A DNA stretch of 64,000 nucleotides from Schlegelella_A sp035995885 (lineage in GTDB: Bacteria > Pseudomonadota > Gammaproteobacteria > Burkholderiales > Burkholderiaceae_C). This document shows positions 33,376 to 43,691 of this stretch, piece by piece (the stretch's first letter is position 1; each line of letters begins with the position of its first letter). The position numbers and the translations under genes are program-made. The notes under the pieces are model-generated. The model saw only the letters and a program-made list of their open reading frames with translations. It made no database searches and was not told where the DNA came from. The stretch is from NCBI GenBank assembly GCA_035995885.1, contig DASYKC010000193.1, positions 1 through 64,000 on the forward strand. Direction: 5' to 3'.

Positions 33376-34575
33376 TCAGGCGCGCCGGCGCGGGTGGGCG
33401 AGGAAGAAGCGCAGCATCTCGCGCGATGCGTCCGGGCCTTGCGGGTCGGTGTACGAGCCGGCCGGTGCGCCGCCCGACCAGGCGTGCGGCGCGCCGCTCA
33501 CGAGCCATTGTTCGGCCAGCGTCGGTGCATCGGCGCTCGCGTGAGCGCCGCGCCAGACGGTGCGGCGAACGCGGCGCGTCCCGACCGCCGGAGACTCGTC
33601 GACGCTTTCGGCGACCGCATCGGCAGCGCCGCCGAGCGCGGCGGCGATCACGGCATCGCCATTGGCCGCCGTGACGGTCGCATCGGCGTCGCCGTGGAAG
33701 ACGATGACCGGCGCGCTCGCCGGCCGTTTGGTCCCGGCGCGCGGGGCGACCGTCGGCGCGGCGCCCGGCGGCAGCGGCCAGCGCGTCGCGGCGCCCGGCC
33801 AGGACGGCGTCGCCGCGGGCCCGGATTTCATCACCGAGAACGCCGAGGCGACGTCGTGCGCTGCGCCGGTCGGAATGCCCGAATGGATGCCCGCGGCGGC
33901 GAAGACGTCCGGGTATTCGCTCGCCAGGATCGCCGCCATCGCCCCGCCCGCCGACAGGCCGGCGACGTAGACGCGATCGGGGTCGATCGGGTGGGTCTGC
34001 AGGACGTGGCGAACCATGCCGGCGAGAAGGGCCGGCTCGCCGGCGCCGCGTCGCTGGTCGGCCGGCGAGAACCAGTTCCAGCAGCGGTGCGAGTTCGAGC
34101 GCGCCGCCTGTGCCGGGTAGAGGACGAATGCGCCCTCATCCTGCGCGAGCTCGTTCATGCGCGTGCCGGCAGCGAAGTCGTCCGGATCCTGGGTGCAGCC
34201 GTGCAGCATGACGACGAGCGGCAGCATCTCGCCCTCGAATCCGCTCGGCGAGAAGAGCTTGAAGGTGCGCGTTCCGGCGGCGCCGGTGAAGCTGCTGTCG
34301 AGGAAACGACCCGGGGTGGAGACCTCGTCGACGACGGCCGGGCCGCCGTCGGGCCGGCGTTCGGCGCGCGCCGACTCGCGCACGAGGCCGTCGAGCGCGG
34401 TCGGCGAAGGGGTCCTGCCGGCTCTCGTGCCGACTCCCCACGGAGCAGTGATGTGAGCGCCGGCTCGCGCGCCGGAAGTGAGTGCACGCTGGATCGCCAT
34501 GGTGGCTTCGGCAAGCTTGCCCTCTCGGGTCAGGCGGCCGGCAGCCAAGAACTTCCTCACGAAGGTATTTTTCAA
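33376..34575 (-). CDS. PHB-depolymerase-family esterase (PhaC/PhaZ-like)
   Basis: The 399-residue alpha/beta hydrolase has LVVMLHGCTQDPDDFAAGTRMN (oxyanion region), nucleophile VAGLSAGGAMAA, an aspartate in VIVFHGDADATV and a histidine near SGAPHAWSGG. This matches the extracellular-type poly(3-hydroxybutyrate) depolymerase/feruloyl esterase family. The start is probably the TTG at 34575, preceded by GAGAGGACGAG, because family members begin with a short basic segment like KFLAAGRLTREGKLAEATMAIQRAL. An ATG at 34500 would cut this off. No signal peptide is evident, so the site of action is uncertain. Confidence 0.82.
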   Translation of the reverse strand: MKNTFVRKFLAAGRLTREGKLAEATMAIQRALTSGARAGAHITAPWGVGTRAGRTPSPTALDGLVRESARAERRPDGGPAVVDEVSTPGRFLDSSFTGAAGTRTFKLFSPSGFEGEMLPLVVMLHGCTQDPDDFAAGTRMNELAQDEGAFVLYPAQAARSNSHRCWNWFSPADQRRGAGEPALLAGMVRHVLQTHPIDPDRVYVAGLSAGGAMAAILASEYPDVFAAAGIHSGIPTGAAHDVASAFSVMKSGPAATPSWPGAATRWPLPPGAAPTVAPRAGTKRPASAPVIVFHGDADATVTAANGDAVIAAALGGAADAVAESVDESPAVGTRRVRRTVWRGAHASADAPTLAEQWLVSGAPHAWSGGAPAGSYTDPQGPDASREMLRFFLAHPRRRA

Positions 34576-34675
34576 ACTCGTCCTCTCGATACGCACTTTG
34601 CTGCAGTGCAACAAACCAAGGGTACACGCACCCGGCCGGGCGCGCACGCGCCCGCCATTTCGATCGCGAATCCGC

Positions 34676-35746
34676 CTATTTCGGCCGCGGCGAAGGCAGC
34701 GACGCGATGGCGTCGTCGAGTGCGCCGGCGCGCAAGGCGGCCGTCACCTGGACGACGGCACGGGCGACGTTGCGCGTCTCTTCCTGGACCGCCTCGTCGC
34801 GATCGAGCGCCTCATGGCTGGTCGCGTACGGCTCGTAGTAGCCGATGAAGCGATCGAGGCGGCTCTGGACGCCGGCGTCGATCAGGCCCATCCAGTCGAG
34901 CCAGTCCGAAAGCGCCCGGCGCGATCCCTCGATCCCGGCGACGTCGCCGTGAACGACCAGGCCGTAGACGCGCCGGTCGAGATGCTTGGGATAGCCCCAG
35001 CCCTTCAGCTCGAGCGCCTTGGCTTCCTCCGGCTTCTTGCCGTGGGTCGAGCTCGGGTCGGGGTTGCCGCCGTCGGCGCAGACCAGGCGGTCGATCATCA
35101 GCTTGAGCGCGCTCGACGTGCTGTACCAGTGCGTCGGCGTGACGAAGACGATCGCGTGCGCGGCGACCAGCCGCGGGTAGAGCTCGTTCATCCAGTCGTT
35201 GGTCTGCGCCAGCGCATGGTTCGGGTAGCAGCTGCACGGCCAGTGGCAGAGCGGCATCGCCGTCGAGACGCAGCCCTTGCAGGGATGGATCTTGCGGCCG
35301 TACTCCGACGCCTGCAGGCTGAGGTCGAGGAAATCGACGTCGATCCTGGCCGCGGCGAGGACGTCCTTGACGATGTTGGCGAGGCGGAAGGTCTTCGAGA
35401 TCTCGCCCGGGCAGGTGCCGTCGTTGCGAGGCGAGCCGCAGACGACGAGGGCGCGGGTCGGGCCGGCGGGATCGGCCCAGCGCTTCTGCGCCGCGTCGAC
35501 CGCGGTGCGCGCCTCGATCCAGTCGAGCGAGAGGTCGTAGTCCGGGTCGGCGTAGCCGGGGCCGGCCTTTTTCGTGATCGGTGCCTTGCGGCCCTCGGAA
35601 TAGGCCTGCCAGGCGATCTGCTCGACGCGCCCGATGGCATCGTCTTCGGCGCGAAACGCCGGGTCGACGAAGTTGCGGCGAAAGCGCCGTCCGAATTCGT
35701 CGCGGTCGAGCGGGTCGGGCGCCTGGCCCGTGCGTACCTCGGTCAT
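34676..35746 (-). CDS. flavodoxin-like NAD(P)H-dependent FMN reductase with N-terminal extension
   Basis: The 356-residue protein has a central FMN-reductase/flavodoxin fold starting at ALVVCGSPRNDGTCPGEISK (phosphate-binding loop), then a Cys-rich segment HPCKGCVSTAMPLCHWPCSCYP and IVFVTPTHWYSTSSALKLMIDRL. The first 95 residues are an extra acidic domain that I do not recognise. The cysteines resemble those of iron-sulfur flavoproteins, although a cluster cannot be confirmed. It faces the small DUF427 gene across a 119-base divergent intergenic region. Confidence 0.8.
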   Translation of the reverse strand: MTEVRTGQAPDPLDRDEFGRRFRRNFVDPAFRAEDDAIGRVEQIAWQAYSEGRKAPITKKAGPGYADPDYDLSLDWIEARTAVDAAQKRWADPAGPTRALVVCGSPRNDGTCPGEISKTFRLANIVKDVLAAARIDVDFLDLSLQASEYGRKIHPCKGCVSTAMPLCHWPCSCYPNHALAQTNDWMNELYPRLVAAHAIVFVTPTHWYSTSSALKLMIDRLVCADGGNPDPSSTHGKKPEEAKALELKGWGYPKHLDRRVYGLVVHGDVAGIEGSRRALSDWLDWMGLIDAGVQSRLDRFIGYYEPYATSHEALDRDEAVQEETRNVARAVVQVTAALRAGALDDAIASLPSPRPK

Positions 35747-35865
35747 CGATCGATCGCTTTGCGCTTTCCGGTTGGCGCCGAAATGGCCTGTGCGCTTGGA
35801 GCATACGGCGATCCCGCTACGATGGCTGCGCGGATCGACCGTGGCAGCCAGGAAGGCAAGCAGCG

Positions 35866-36144
35866 ATGAAGGCGACGTGGAACGGCAAGATCATCGCCGA
35901 GAGCGACGACACCGTCGTCGTCGAGGGCAACCACTACTTTCCGGAAGCAAGCCTGAAGCGCGAGTACGTGAGCTTCAGCAACCACCGGTCGAGCTGCCCC
36001 TGGAAGGGCCAGGCGCATTACTACAGCCTGATGGTCGACGGCGAGATGAACGAGAACGCGGTCTGGTACTACCCGGAGCCGAGCGAGGCCGCCAAGGAGA
36101 TCAAGGGCCGCGTCGCGTTCTGGAAAGGCGTGAAGGTTTCCTGA
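35866..36144 (+). CDS. DUF427 domain protein
   Basis: A 92-residue protein with the full DUF427 pattern: MKATWNGKIIAESDDTVVVEG, NHYFPEASLKREYVSFS, CPWKGQAHYYSL and NAVWYYPEPSEAAKEIKGRVAFW. The family is widespread in bacteria and fungi and adopts a small beta fold; its function is not established, although a binding role for small molecules has been suggested. The ATG at 35866 is preceded by GGAAGG. It is divergent from the flavodoxin-type gene and convergent with the polyamine-binding protein gene. Confidence 0.9.
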   Translation: MKATWNGKIIAESDDTVVVEGNHYFPEASLKREYVSFSNHRSSCPWKGQAHYYSLMVDGEMNENAVWYYPEPSEAAKEIKGRVAFWKGVKVS

Positions 36145-36162
36145 TCGCGCGGCGCGCGGCCC

Positions 36163-37302
36163 TCAGCGGCCCGCCTTGAAGTTGGTGAAGATGCGCGTCT
36201 GCACGCGCCGGATCGCCTGCGGCACCGCGTCGGGCGGCGTCATTCGCGCCTTGTCGTCGGCCGAGAGGAAGATCGTCCGGTTCTCGGCGACGTCTTTCTT
36301 GACGAGCTTGAGCGATGCCGCATTCGGGTTGGCGTAGAACACCTTGTTGGTGAGCGCCGCGGCGACTTCGGGGCGAAGGATGTAGTTGATGAACAGGTGC
36401 GCATTGGCGACGTTCTTCGCGTCCTTCGGGATCGCCATCGAATCGAAGAAGAGGGTCGCGCCGCCTTTGGGGATCAGGGCCTCGATCGCCGCCGGCTGCT
36501 TCGGATTCGCCTCGAGGGCGCGCGCGCGCGCGATGTTGATGTCGCCCGAGTAGCCCATCACCGCGCACAGCGACCCGCCGGCGAGGTCGTTGATGTAGCC
36601 CGACGACGAGAACCGGGTCACGTACGGCCGCACCGTCTGCAGCATCTTCGCGGCGGCGTCGTAGTCGGCGGCATTGGCGCTGTACGGCGGCTTGCCGACG
36701 TAGAGCAGCGCCACCGGCAGTACCTCGGACGCCGAATCGAGGAAGTTGACGCCGCAGCCCTTCAGCTTGCTCGCGTACTTCGGGTCGAAGATCAGGCTCC
36801 AGGCGTTGTCGGGCATCGGCAGCGCGTTCGGCGGGGCCGCAAGCGCGGCCTTGACCTTCGGCACGTTGATGCCGACTGTGACGTAGCCCCAGAGCCAGTC
36901 GACGAGGTACAGATTGCCCGGATCGACTGCGGCGAGCTGCTTCAGGAGCGTCGGGTCGAGGTTGCCCCAGTTGCTGAGCTTGGAGCGGTCGAGCTTCTGC
37001 AGCAGGCCGCCTTCGATCTGCGTCTTCGCGAAGTGCGCACCCGGGACGACGATGTCGTAGCCGGTGTTGCCGGCGACGAGCTTGGCGAGCAGGACCTCGT
37101 TGCTGTCGTAGTTGTCGTAGTTGACCTTGATGCCGGTCTCTTTCTCGAAGTTCCTGATCGTGTCGTCGGCGATGTAGTCGGACCAGTTGTAGATGTTGAG
37201 CACCTTGGGGTCGGCCGCGAGCGCGGTCGACGCGCCGGCGAGCACGAGCGCGAGGGCGGCGGCGAGGCGGCGAACGAAGGGCAGGCCAGGGCGATACGTC
37301 AT
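36163..37302 (-). CDS. potF: polyamine ABC transporter substrate-binding protein
   Basis: The 379-residue precursor has a signal peptide ending ALA and the PotF/PotD pattern: LNIYNWSDYIADDTIRNFEKETGI, VNYDNYDSNEVLLAKLVAGNTGYDIVVP, WLWGYVTVGINVPKV and YSGDINIARARALEAN. The aspartate and tryptophan residues suit binding of putrescine or spermidine. It is a lone gene: no potG, potH or potI genes flank it, so the transporter partner must be encoded elsewhere. The potF name is by family resemblance. Confidence 0.9.
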   Translation of the reverse strand: MTYRPGLPFVRRLAAALALVLAGASTALAADPKVLNIYNWSDYIADDTIRNFEKETGIKVNYDNYDSNEVLLAKLVAGNTGYDIVVPGAHFAKTQIEGGLLQKLDRSKLSNWGNLDPTLLKQLAAVDPGNLYLVDWLWGYVTVGINVPKVKAALAAPPNALPMPDNAWSLIFDPKYASKLKGCGVNFLDSASEVLPVALLYVGKPPYSANAADYDAAAKMLQTVRPYVTRFSSSGYINDLAGGSLCAVMGYSGDINIARARALEANPKQPAAIEALIPKGGATLFFDSMAIPKDAKNVANAHLFINYILRPEVAAALTNKVFYANPNAASLKLVKKDVAENRTIFLSADDKARMTPPDAVPQAIRRVQTRIFTNFKAGR

Positions 37303-37377
37303 CGGGTCCTCGGGTCGGTGTGAAGGCGTCCGCTTGAATCGTACCTGCGTGAAAGGTTCCGCAAGTCGAATCGCGGT

Positions 37378-38211
37378 ATGGTTGTCGGCTCGCCAGACCG
37401 TGCCGCGCTGCCTTCGATGCTCGACGTTTCCCACGCTTCCACGCGCGCCGCGGGTGACCCGGCCGTCGTCCTCGGCGTCGTCCACAAGCGCCGCCTGCGC
37501 GAGGTCTATCGATCGGCCGGCTGGCCTTGCCAGGACGGCGTCGAGGTCGAGCTGCTGGCTGCCGGTCTGCTCCAGCGCGAGCGCGGGCCGCTCGGCCACG
37601 AGACGATCCGCGTCACCGATGCCGGCATCGCCGTCCTTGCCGAGTCGCTGGCGAAGAACCGCGCTCGCCGCGATGCCCACGAGCTGCTCGTCGACCGCGT
37701 CGCCCGCGCGATGACGCGCGCCGGCCGCCTCGCCTGGCGCGGCCTCGCCGTTCGCGCCCGCGTCGACGCCGGCTGGGCGATGGCGATGCCCGACGTCTTC
37801 TCGATCCGCCACACGACGGTCGAGGCCTACGCCGAGCCGATCGTCCACGAGGTCAAGGTGCAGCGCGCCGACCTGCTCGCCGACCTGCGCCGCGCCTGCA
37901 AGCGCCAGGCCTACATCGACCTCGGCGGCGAGTGCTGGTACGTGATCAAGGAAGGCATCGCCCGCGCCGACGAGATCCCGCCCGAGTGCGGCGTGCTGGT
38001 CGCGAGCGAGGGCGGCCTCGAGGTCGCGCGGCCGGCGCCGAAGCGGCCGACGCGGATCGGCTTCGCGCTCTGGATGGCGCTCGCCCGCGCGACGCCGGTC
38101 GACGGCTGGCGCCTCGACGACGCGCAGCTGCCGCTCGGCGCCGCCGGCGACGCGACGCCGCCCGCGATGCCGGCCGACGAGAGGGCGCCGCCTTCGGTCG
38201 CCGCGCCCTGA
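37378..38211 (+). CDS. MmcB-like PD-(D/E)XK fold DNA-repair protein
   Basis: The 277-residue protein has a C-terminal half reading VHEVKVQRADLLADLRRACKRQAY, then CWYVIKEGIA and IPPECGVLVAS. This matches the MmcB (DUF1052-like) restriction-nuclease-fold family, with EVK as the core motif. The N-terminal half (VVHKRRLREVYRSAGWPCQDGVEVELLAAGLL, then LGHETIRVTDAG) looks like a small winged-helix. In alphaproteobacteria MmcB belongs to the LexA-regulated DNA-damage response. The true start may be the ATG at 37417. It lies eleven bases before the EamA exporter gene. Confidence 0.6.
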   Translation: MVVGSPDRAALPSMLDVSHASTRAAGDPAVVLGVVHKRRLREVYRSAGWPCQDGVEVELLAAGLLQRERGPLGHETIRVTDAGIAVLAESLAKNRARRDAHELLVDRVARAMTRAGRLAWRGLAVRARVDAGWAMAMPDVFSIRHTTVEAYAEPIVHEVKVQRADLLADLRRACKRQAYIDLGGECWYVIKEGIARADEIPPECGVLVASEGGLEVARPAPKRPTRIGFALWMALARATPVDGWRLDDAQLPLGAAGDATPPAMPADERAPPSVAAP

Positions 38212-38221
38212 TCCGCCGCCG

Positions 38222-39184
38222 ATGACCGTCGCCGCCTCGTCCGCGTCGCCGGCAGCGAGCGTCGATCGCCCGCGCCAGGCGCTCTGGGCGGCGCTCGTCC
38301 TGATCCTCGTCTGGGGCGCCAACTTCAGTGTCCAGAAGGCGATCTTCCAGGCCTTGTCGCCGGGCGGCTTCCTGTTCGTCCGCTACCTCATCATGCCGGT
38401 CGCGGCGGCGCTCCTGCTCTGCTTTCGCTTCGGCCTGCGCTGGCCGCGCGTCTCGCGCGCCGACGCGTTCGCGCTGCTGCGCCTCGGTCTCGTCGGCCAT
38501 CTCCTCCACGTCGGGCTCGTCACCTACGGCATCTACTGGTCGACGGCGTTCTCGAGCTCGCTCATCCTCGCCTGCGGGCCGGTCTTCACGCTCCTCATCC
38601 TGCACTGGCACGGCCACGAGGCGCTGACGCGCGGCTCGGTCGCCGGCGTCGCGGTCGCCTGCGTCGGCGTCGTCGTCTTCCTTTCCGACAAGCTGTTCGG
38701 CGGCCACTGGCAGGCGAGCGCCGGCGACCTCGTCCTGCTCGTCGCGGCCTCGTTCTTCTCGTACTACACGGTCGCCGCCAAGCCGTTCATCGAGCGCCTC
38801 GGCGGCGTCACGGTGATGACCTACGCGGTGCTCTTCGGCAGCGTGCCGGTGGTCGCGCTCAGCTTGCCCGCCGGGCTTGCCGTGAACTGGACCGAGGTCG
38901 CGCCGGCCGTGTGGGCGGGCACCTTCTACGCCGTCATCATTTCGGCGTTCCTCGGCTGGCTCGTCTGGGGCTGGGTCAACGCCGTGCGCGGCGTCGGCCC
39001 GACGGCGCCGCTCATGTACCTGATGCCGCCGGTCGCCGGCCTCGTCGCCTGGGGGCTGACCGGCGAGCGCTATTCGGCCGCCAAGATCGCCGGGGCAGCG
39101 ATCGCGCTGGGCGGCGTCGCCCTGGCGCAATTCACCTCGTCGCCGCGCGATCCGGTGCGCGAGGCACCGGCACCGGTCGACTGA
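38222..39184 (+). CDS. EamA/DMT-family metabolite exporter
   Basis: The 320-residue protein has about ten membrane spans in two EamA repeats: the first begins ALWAALVLILVWGANFSVQKAIF and the second GDLVLLVAASFFSYYTVAAKPFIERLGG. The end motif PLMYLMPPVAGLVAWGLTGE matches the drug/metabolite transporter superfamily. Transported substrate unknown. It follows the MmcB-like gene closely and precedes the thioredoxin lipoprotein gene by 33 bases, so a shared transcript is likely. Confidence 0.9.
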   Translation: MTVAASSASPAASVDRPRQALWAALVLILVWGANFSVQKAIFQALSPGGFLFVRYLIMPVAAALLLCFRFGLRWPRVSRADAFALLRLGLVGHLLHVGLVTYGIYWSTAFSSSLILACGPVFTLLILHWHGHEALTRGSVAGVAVACVGVVVFLSDKLFGGHWQASAGDLVLLVAASFFSYYTVAAKPFIERLGGVTVMTYAVLFGSVPVVALSLPAGLAVNWTEVAPAVWAGTFYAVIISAFLGWLVWGWVNAVRGVGPTAPLMYLMPPVAGLVAWGLTGERYSAAKIAGAAIALGGVALAQFTSSPRDPVREAPAPVD

Positions 39185-39217
39185 TTGCGCCATGATGGCG
39201 GCCTCACGGGAGAGACG

Positions 39218-40957
39218 ATGAATCCGATCCTGACCTCGGGGCGTGGCGCCGCCGGCACCAGCCTGCTCGCGCTGGCCGCGGTGCTGTGGCTGGCGGGCTG
39301 CGACAAGCCGGCACCGACCGAGACGACGTCGAGCCCGGCCGCACCGAGTGCGGCGACCGCGCCGCCGATCGCGGCACCGGCTACCGTCCCGACGAACGTC
39401 GCGCCGACCACCGCGGCCACGCCCCCGACGTCCCAGCACGCCGATGCGGGCATCGCCTGGCGCCAGGCCGCCAACGATGCCGAGATCGACGCTGCCTTCG
39501 CCGCCGCGCGCAGCGAGAACAAGCCGGTCTTCGTCTACTGGGGCGCGAAGTGGTGCCCGCCGTGCAACCAGGTCAAGGCGACGCTCTTCAACCGGCAGGA
39601 CTTCATCGAGCGCTCGCGCGCCTTCGTTCCGGTCTACGTCGACGGCGACAGCCCCGGCGCGCAGAAGATCGGCGCGCGCTTCCACGTCAGCGGCTACCCG
39701 ACCATGGTGCTGTTCAGCGCCAAGGGCCAGGAGGTGACTCGCCTGCCGGGCGAGGTCGAGCCGGTGCGCTACACCGAGGTGCTCACCCTCGGCATGAACG
39801 CGGCCCGGCCGGTGAGCGCGGTCCTCGCCGACGCGCTCGCCAGGCCGGCCGCGCTGACCCCGAACGACTGGCGCCTGCTCGCCTTCTATTCGTGGGACAC
39901 CGATCACCAGCAGGTGATCGCCAAGGACCGCCTGCCGGCGACCTTGCTCGCGCTCGCCGACGCTTGCCCGGCCGACGCGCCCGACACGGCGATGCGGCTG
40001 CGCCTGAAGGCGCTCGCCGCCGCCGATGCCGGAAAACCGGCGCGCGTCGACGCCGCGACCCGCGCTGCCGTGCTCGCCCTGCTCGGCGACGAAGCGCGCA
40101 CGCGCGAGCAGACCGACATGGTCACCAACTACGCCGCCGAGATCGTCCGCGCCCTGAGCGCGAAGGGCTCGGCCGATCGCAGCGCGCTTGTCGCCGCCTT
40201 CGACACCGCGCTCAGGCGCCTCGAGGCCGACAACGCGCTCTCGCGCGCCGATCGCATGCAGGCGCTGATCGCCCAGGTCGACCTCGCCCGCATCGACGTC
40301 GTCGAGGCCGACGGCGCCAAGCCGGCCGCGAAGCGCGCGGCGCCGGTCGCCCTGCCGGCGGCGCTGATCGCCGACGTGCGCGCGCAGACCGCGCGCGCCG
40401 ATCGCGAGATCACCGACGGCTACGAGCGCCAGGCGGTGATCACCGCAGCGGCCTACCTGCTCGAGCATGCCGGCCTCGGCGCCGACTCCGACGCGCTCCT
40501 CAAGGCCAATCTCGCCAAAAGCCATTCGCCGTACTACCTGATGTCGGAGCTGGCGAGCAACGCCAAGAAGCGCGGCGACCACGCCGAGGCCCTGCGCTGG
40601 TACCGCGAGGCCTTCGAGAAGAGCGAAGGCCCGGCGACGCGCCTGCAGTGGGGCGCGAGCTACGTCAACGCGCTCGTCGATCTCGCGCCGGCCGACGAGG
40701 CGGCGATCGAGGCGGCGTCGGCGCAGCTCTGGAGCGAGGCGGCGTCGCAGCCCGACGCGTTCTACGAGCGCAGCGCGCGCTCGCTGCAGAAGGTCGGCAG
40801 CAAGCTGCAGGCGTGGAACAAGACGGGCGCGCACCGCGCCGCGATGGCGCGCCTGCAGACCAAGCTCGACGTCCTCTGCGCCGCGCCGACGCACAGCGCG
40901 AGCGAGCGCGCGACCTGCCAGGCGCTGCTCGCCGCGCCGGCCAAGCCGAGCGCCTGA
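39218..40957 (+). CDS. thioredoxin-domain lipoprotein
   Basis: The 579-residue precursor has a lipobox with C28 (LWLAGC), a disordered Ala/Thr/Pro linker (about 30-75), and a thioredoxin fold with KWCPPCN (C113, C116) and the cis-proline loop VSGYPTMVLFSAKGQE. After about residue 220 comes a long all-alpha region rich in Ala and Arg without a known family; it includes a TPR-like patch (KKRGDHAEALRWYREAFEKSEG). It is an envelope thiol-disulfide reductase of unknown client. GGGAGAG before the ATG is a good ribosome site. Confidence 0.85.
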   Translation: MNPILTSGRGAAGTSLLALAAVLWLAGCDKPAPTETTSSPAAPSAATAPPIAAPATVPTNVAPTTAATPPTSQHADAGIAWRQAANDAEIDAAFAAARSENKPVFVYWGAKWCPPCNQVKATLFNRQDFIERSRAFVPVYVDGDSPGAQKIGARFHVSGYPTMVLFSAKGQEVTRLPGEVEPVRYTEVLTLGMNAARPVSAVLADALARPAALTPNDWRLLAFYSWDTDHQQVIAKDRLPATLLALADACPADAPDTAMRLRLKALAAADAGKPARVDAATRAAVLALLGDEARTREQTDMVTNYAAEIVRALSAKGSADRSALVAAFDTALRRLEADNALSRADRMQALIAQVDLARIDVVEADGAKPAAKRAAPVALPAALIADVRAQTARADREITDGYERQAVITAAAYLLEHAGLGADSDALLKANLAKSHSPYYLMSELASNAKKRGDHAEALRWYREAFEKSEGPATRLQWGASYVNALVDLAPADEAAIEAASAQLWSEAASQPDAFYERSARSLQKVGSKLQAWNKTGAHRAAMARLQTKLDVLCAAPTHSASERATCQALLAAPAKPSA

Positions 40958-41012
40958 TCGGCGCGCGGCCGGGCGTCCCGTCGAGCGCGGTGCGCGTCGC
41001 CTGCCCGCCGCC

Positions 41013-42595
<1,583 letters not shown>

Positions 42596-42599
<4 letters not shown>

Positions 42600-42952
42600 C
42601 GCCGCGCGCCGATCCGCACTTCGTAGCGGACCGACTTGGCGGCGTCGCTGAAGCGCAGCGTCGTTCCTTCCCAGTCGTAGGCGGCGCTGAACTCGTCGAT
42701 CTGCATGCCGCCGTGCATCGTCTCGATGTCGAGCTGCGCGGTGCGCAAGGCGAGCCGATAGACGATGTCGGCGACACGGATGTCGATCCGCCCGGGCCTG
42801 ACGTCGGCCTCGGCCGCGCCGCAGGTCGGCGCCGTCTCCGGCCGGGTCGCGACGCACAGCTCGGCGTCGTAGCGTCCGGTCGGCGACGGCGCGGCGACGG
42901 CGGCGCTCGCGGCGAGCGCGGCCCACGCCGCGAGGGCAGCGTTGCAGCGCAT
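42596..42952 (-). CDS. small secreted hypothetical protein
   Basis: The 118-residue precursor has a signal peptide (LAAWAALAASAAVAA), a mature part of about 97 residues with two cysteines (ELCVATRPETAPTCGAA) that could form a disulfide, and otherwise beta-rich sequence (RIDIRVADIVYRLALRTAQLDIE). No family is recognised. It lies seven bases upstream of the glutathione transferase gene's 3' end on the same strand; its own stop overlaps the end of the ABC ATPase gene. Confidence 0.65.
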
Positions 42953-42959
42953 CGCCGTC

Positions 42960-43568
42960 CTACTTGAGCAGTCCCTCGGCCTTCATCGCTTCCTGCACCG
43001 CCGGCCGCGCTGCGACCCGGGCCATGAAGGCGCCGAGGTTCCTGAAGCCCGAGATGTCGAGGCCGAGCGGCTTGGCCCAGTTGGTCACGGTGAAGAGATA
43101 GGCGTCGGCGACGCTGAAGGCGTCGCCCATCAGGTAGCTCTTGCCCTCGAGCTGCGCGTCGACCCAGCGATAGCGATCCATCAGCTTCGCCTTGGCCATC
43201 GTCTTAAACTCCTCGGGGACGGCCGGGTTGAAGATCGGGCTGTAGGTCTTGTGGATCTCGCTGGTCGTGAAGTTGAGCCATTCCTGCAGGCGATAGCGCG
43301 GCATCGTCCCGGCGGCCGGCGCGAGCTGCTTCCCCGGCACCTGGTCGGCGATGTACTGGACGATCACCGGCCCCTCGGTCAGCCGCTCGCCGCTGTCGAG
43401 CTCGAGCACCGGCACGTAGCCCTTCGGGTTGATCGCATAGAAGTCGCTGCCGTCCTGGAGCTTGTGGGTCTTGGTGCTGGTGAGGACGAGCTCGAACTTC
43501 AGGCCCGCCTCGCGCAGGACGATGTGCGGCGAGAGCGAGCAGGCCCCAGGGCTGTAGTAAAGCTTCAT
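42960..43568 (-). CDS. gstA: glutathione S-transferase (beta-class-like)
   Basis: The 202-residue enzyme starts MKLYYSPGACSLSPHIVLREAGL, where the Cys in GACSLSPH is the beta-class catalytic residue. It then shows NPKGYVPVLELDSGERLTEGPVIVQYIAD for the glutathione site and the C-terminal YLMGDAFSVADAYLFTVTNW. It conjugates or reduces electrophiles with glutathione, or binds ligands. The gene is divergent from the pirin gene across a 123-base region, and the following small secreted protein gene may be cotranscribed. Confidence 0.93.
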   Translation of the reverse strand: MKLYYSPGACSLSPHIVLREAGLKFELVLTSTKTHKLQDGSDFYAINPKGYVPVLELDSGERLTEGPVIVQYIADQVPGKQLAPAAGTMPRYRLQEWLNFTTSEIHKTYSPIFNPAVPEEFKTMAKAKLMDRYRWVDAQLEGKSYLMGDAFSVADAYLFTVTNWAKPLGLDISGFRNLGAFMARVAARPAVQEAMKAEGLLK

Positions 43569-43691
43569 GGCAGTCGGGTCGTGAAAGGAAGGGACGGCTA
43601 TTAGACCGCGCCCCGCCCGGACCCGCTGTTCGCGCCGATTGAAGCCAGCGTTGCAACGGGTCGGCGTTGACGGCGGCGAAGTCGTCGCTAC

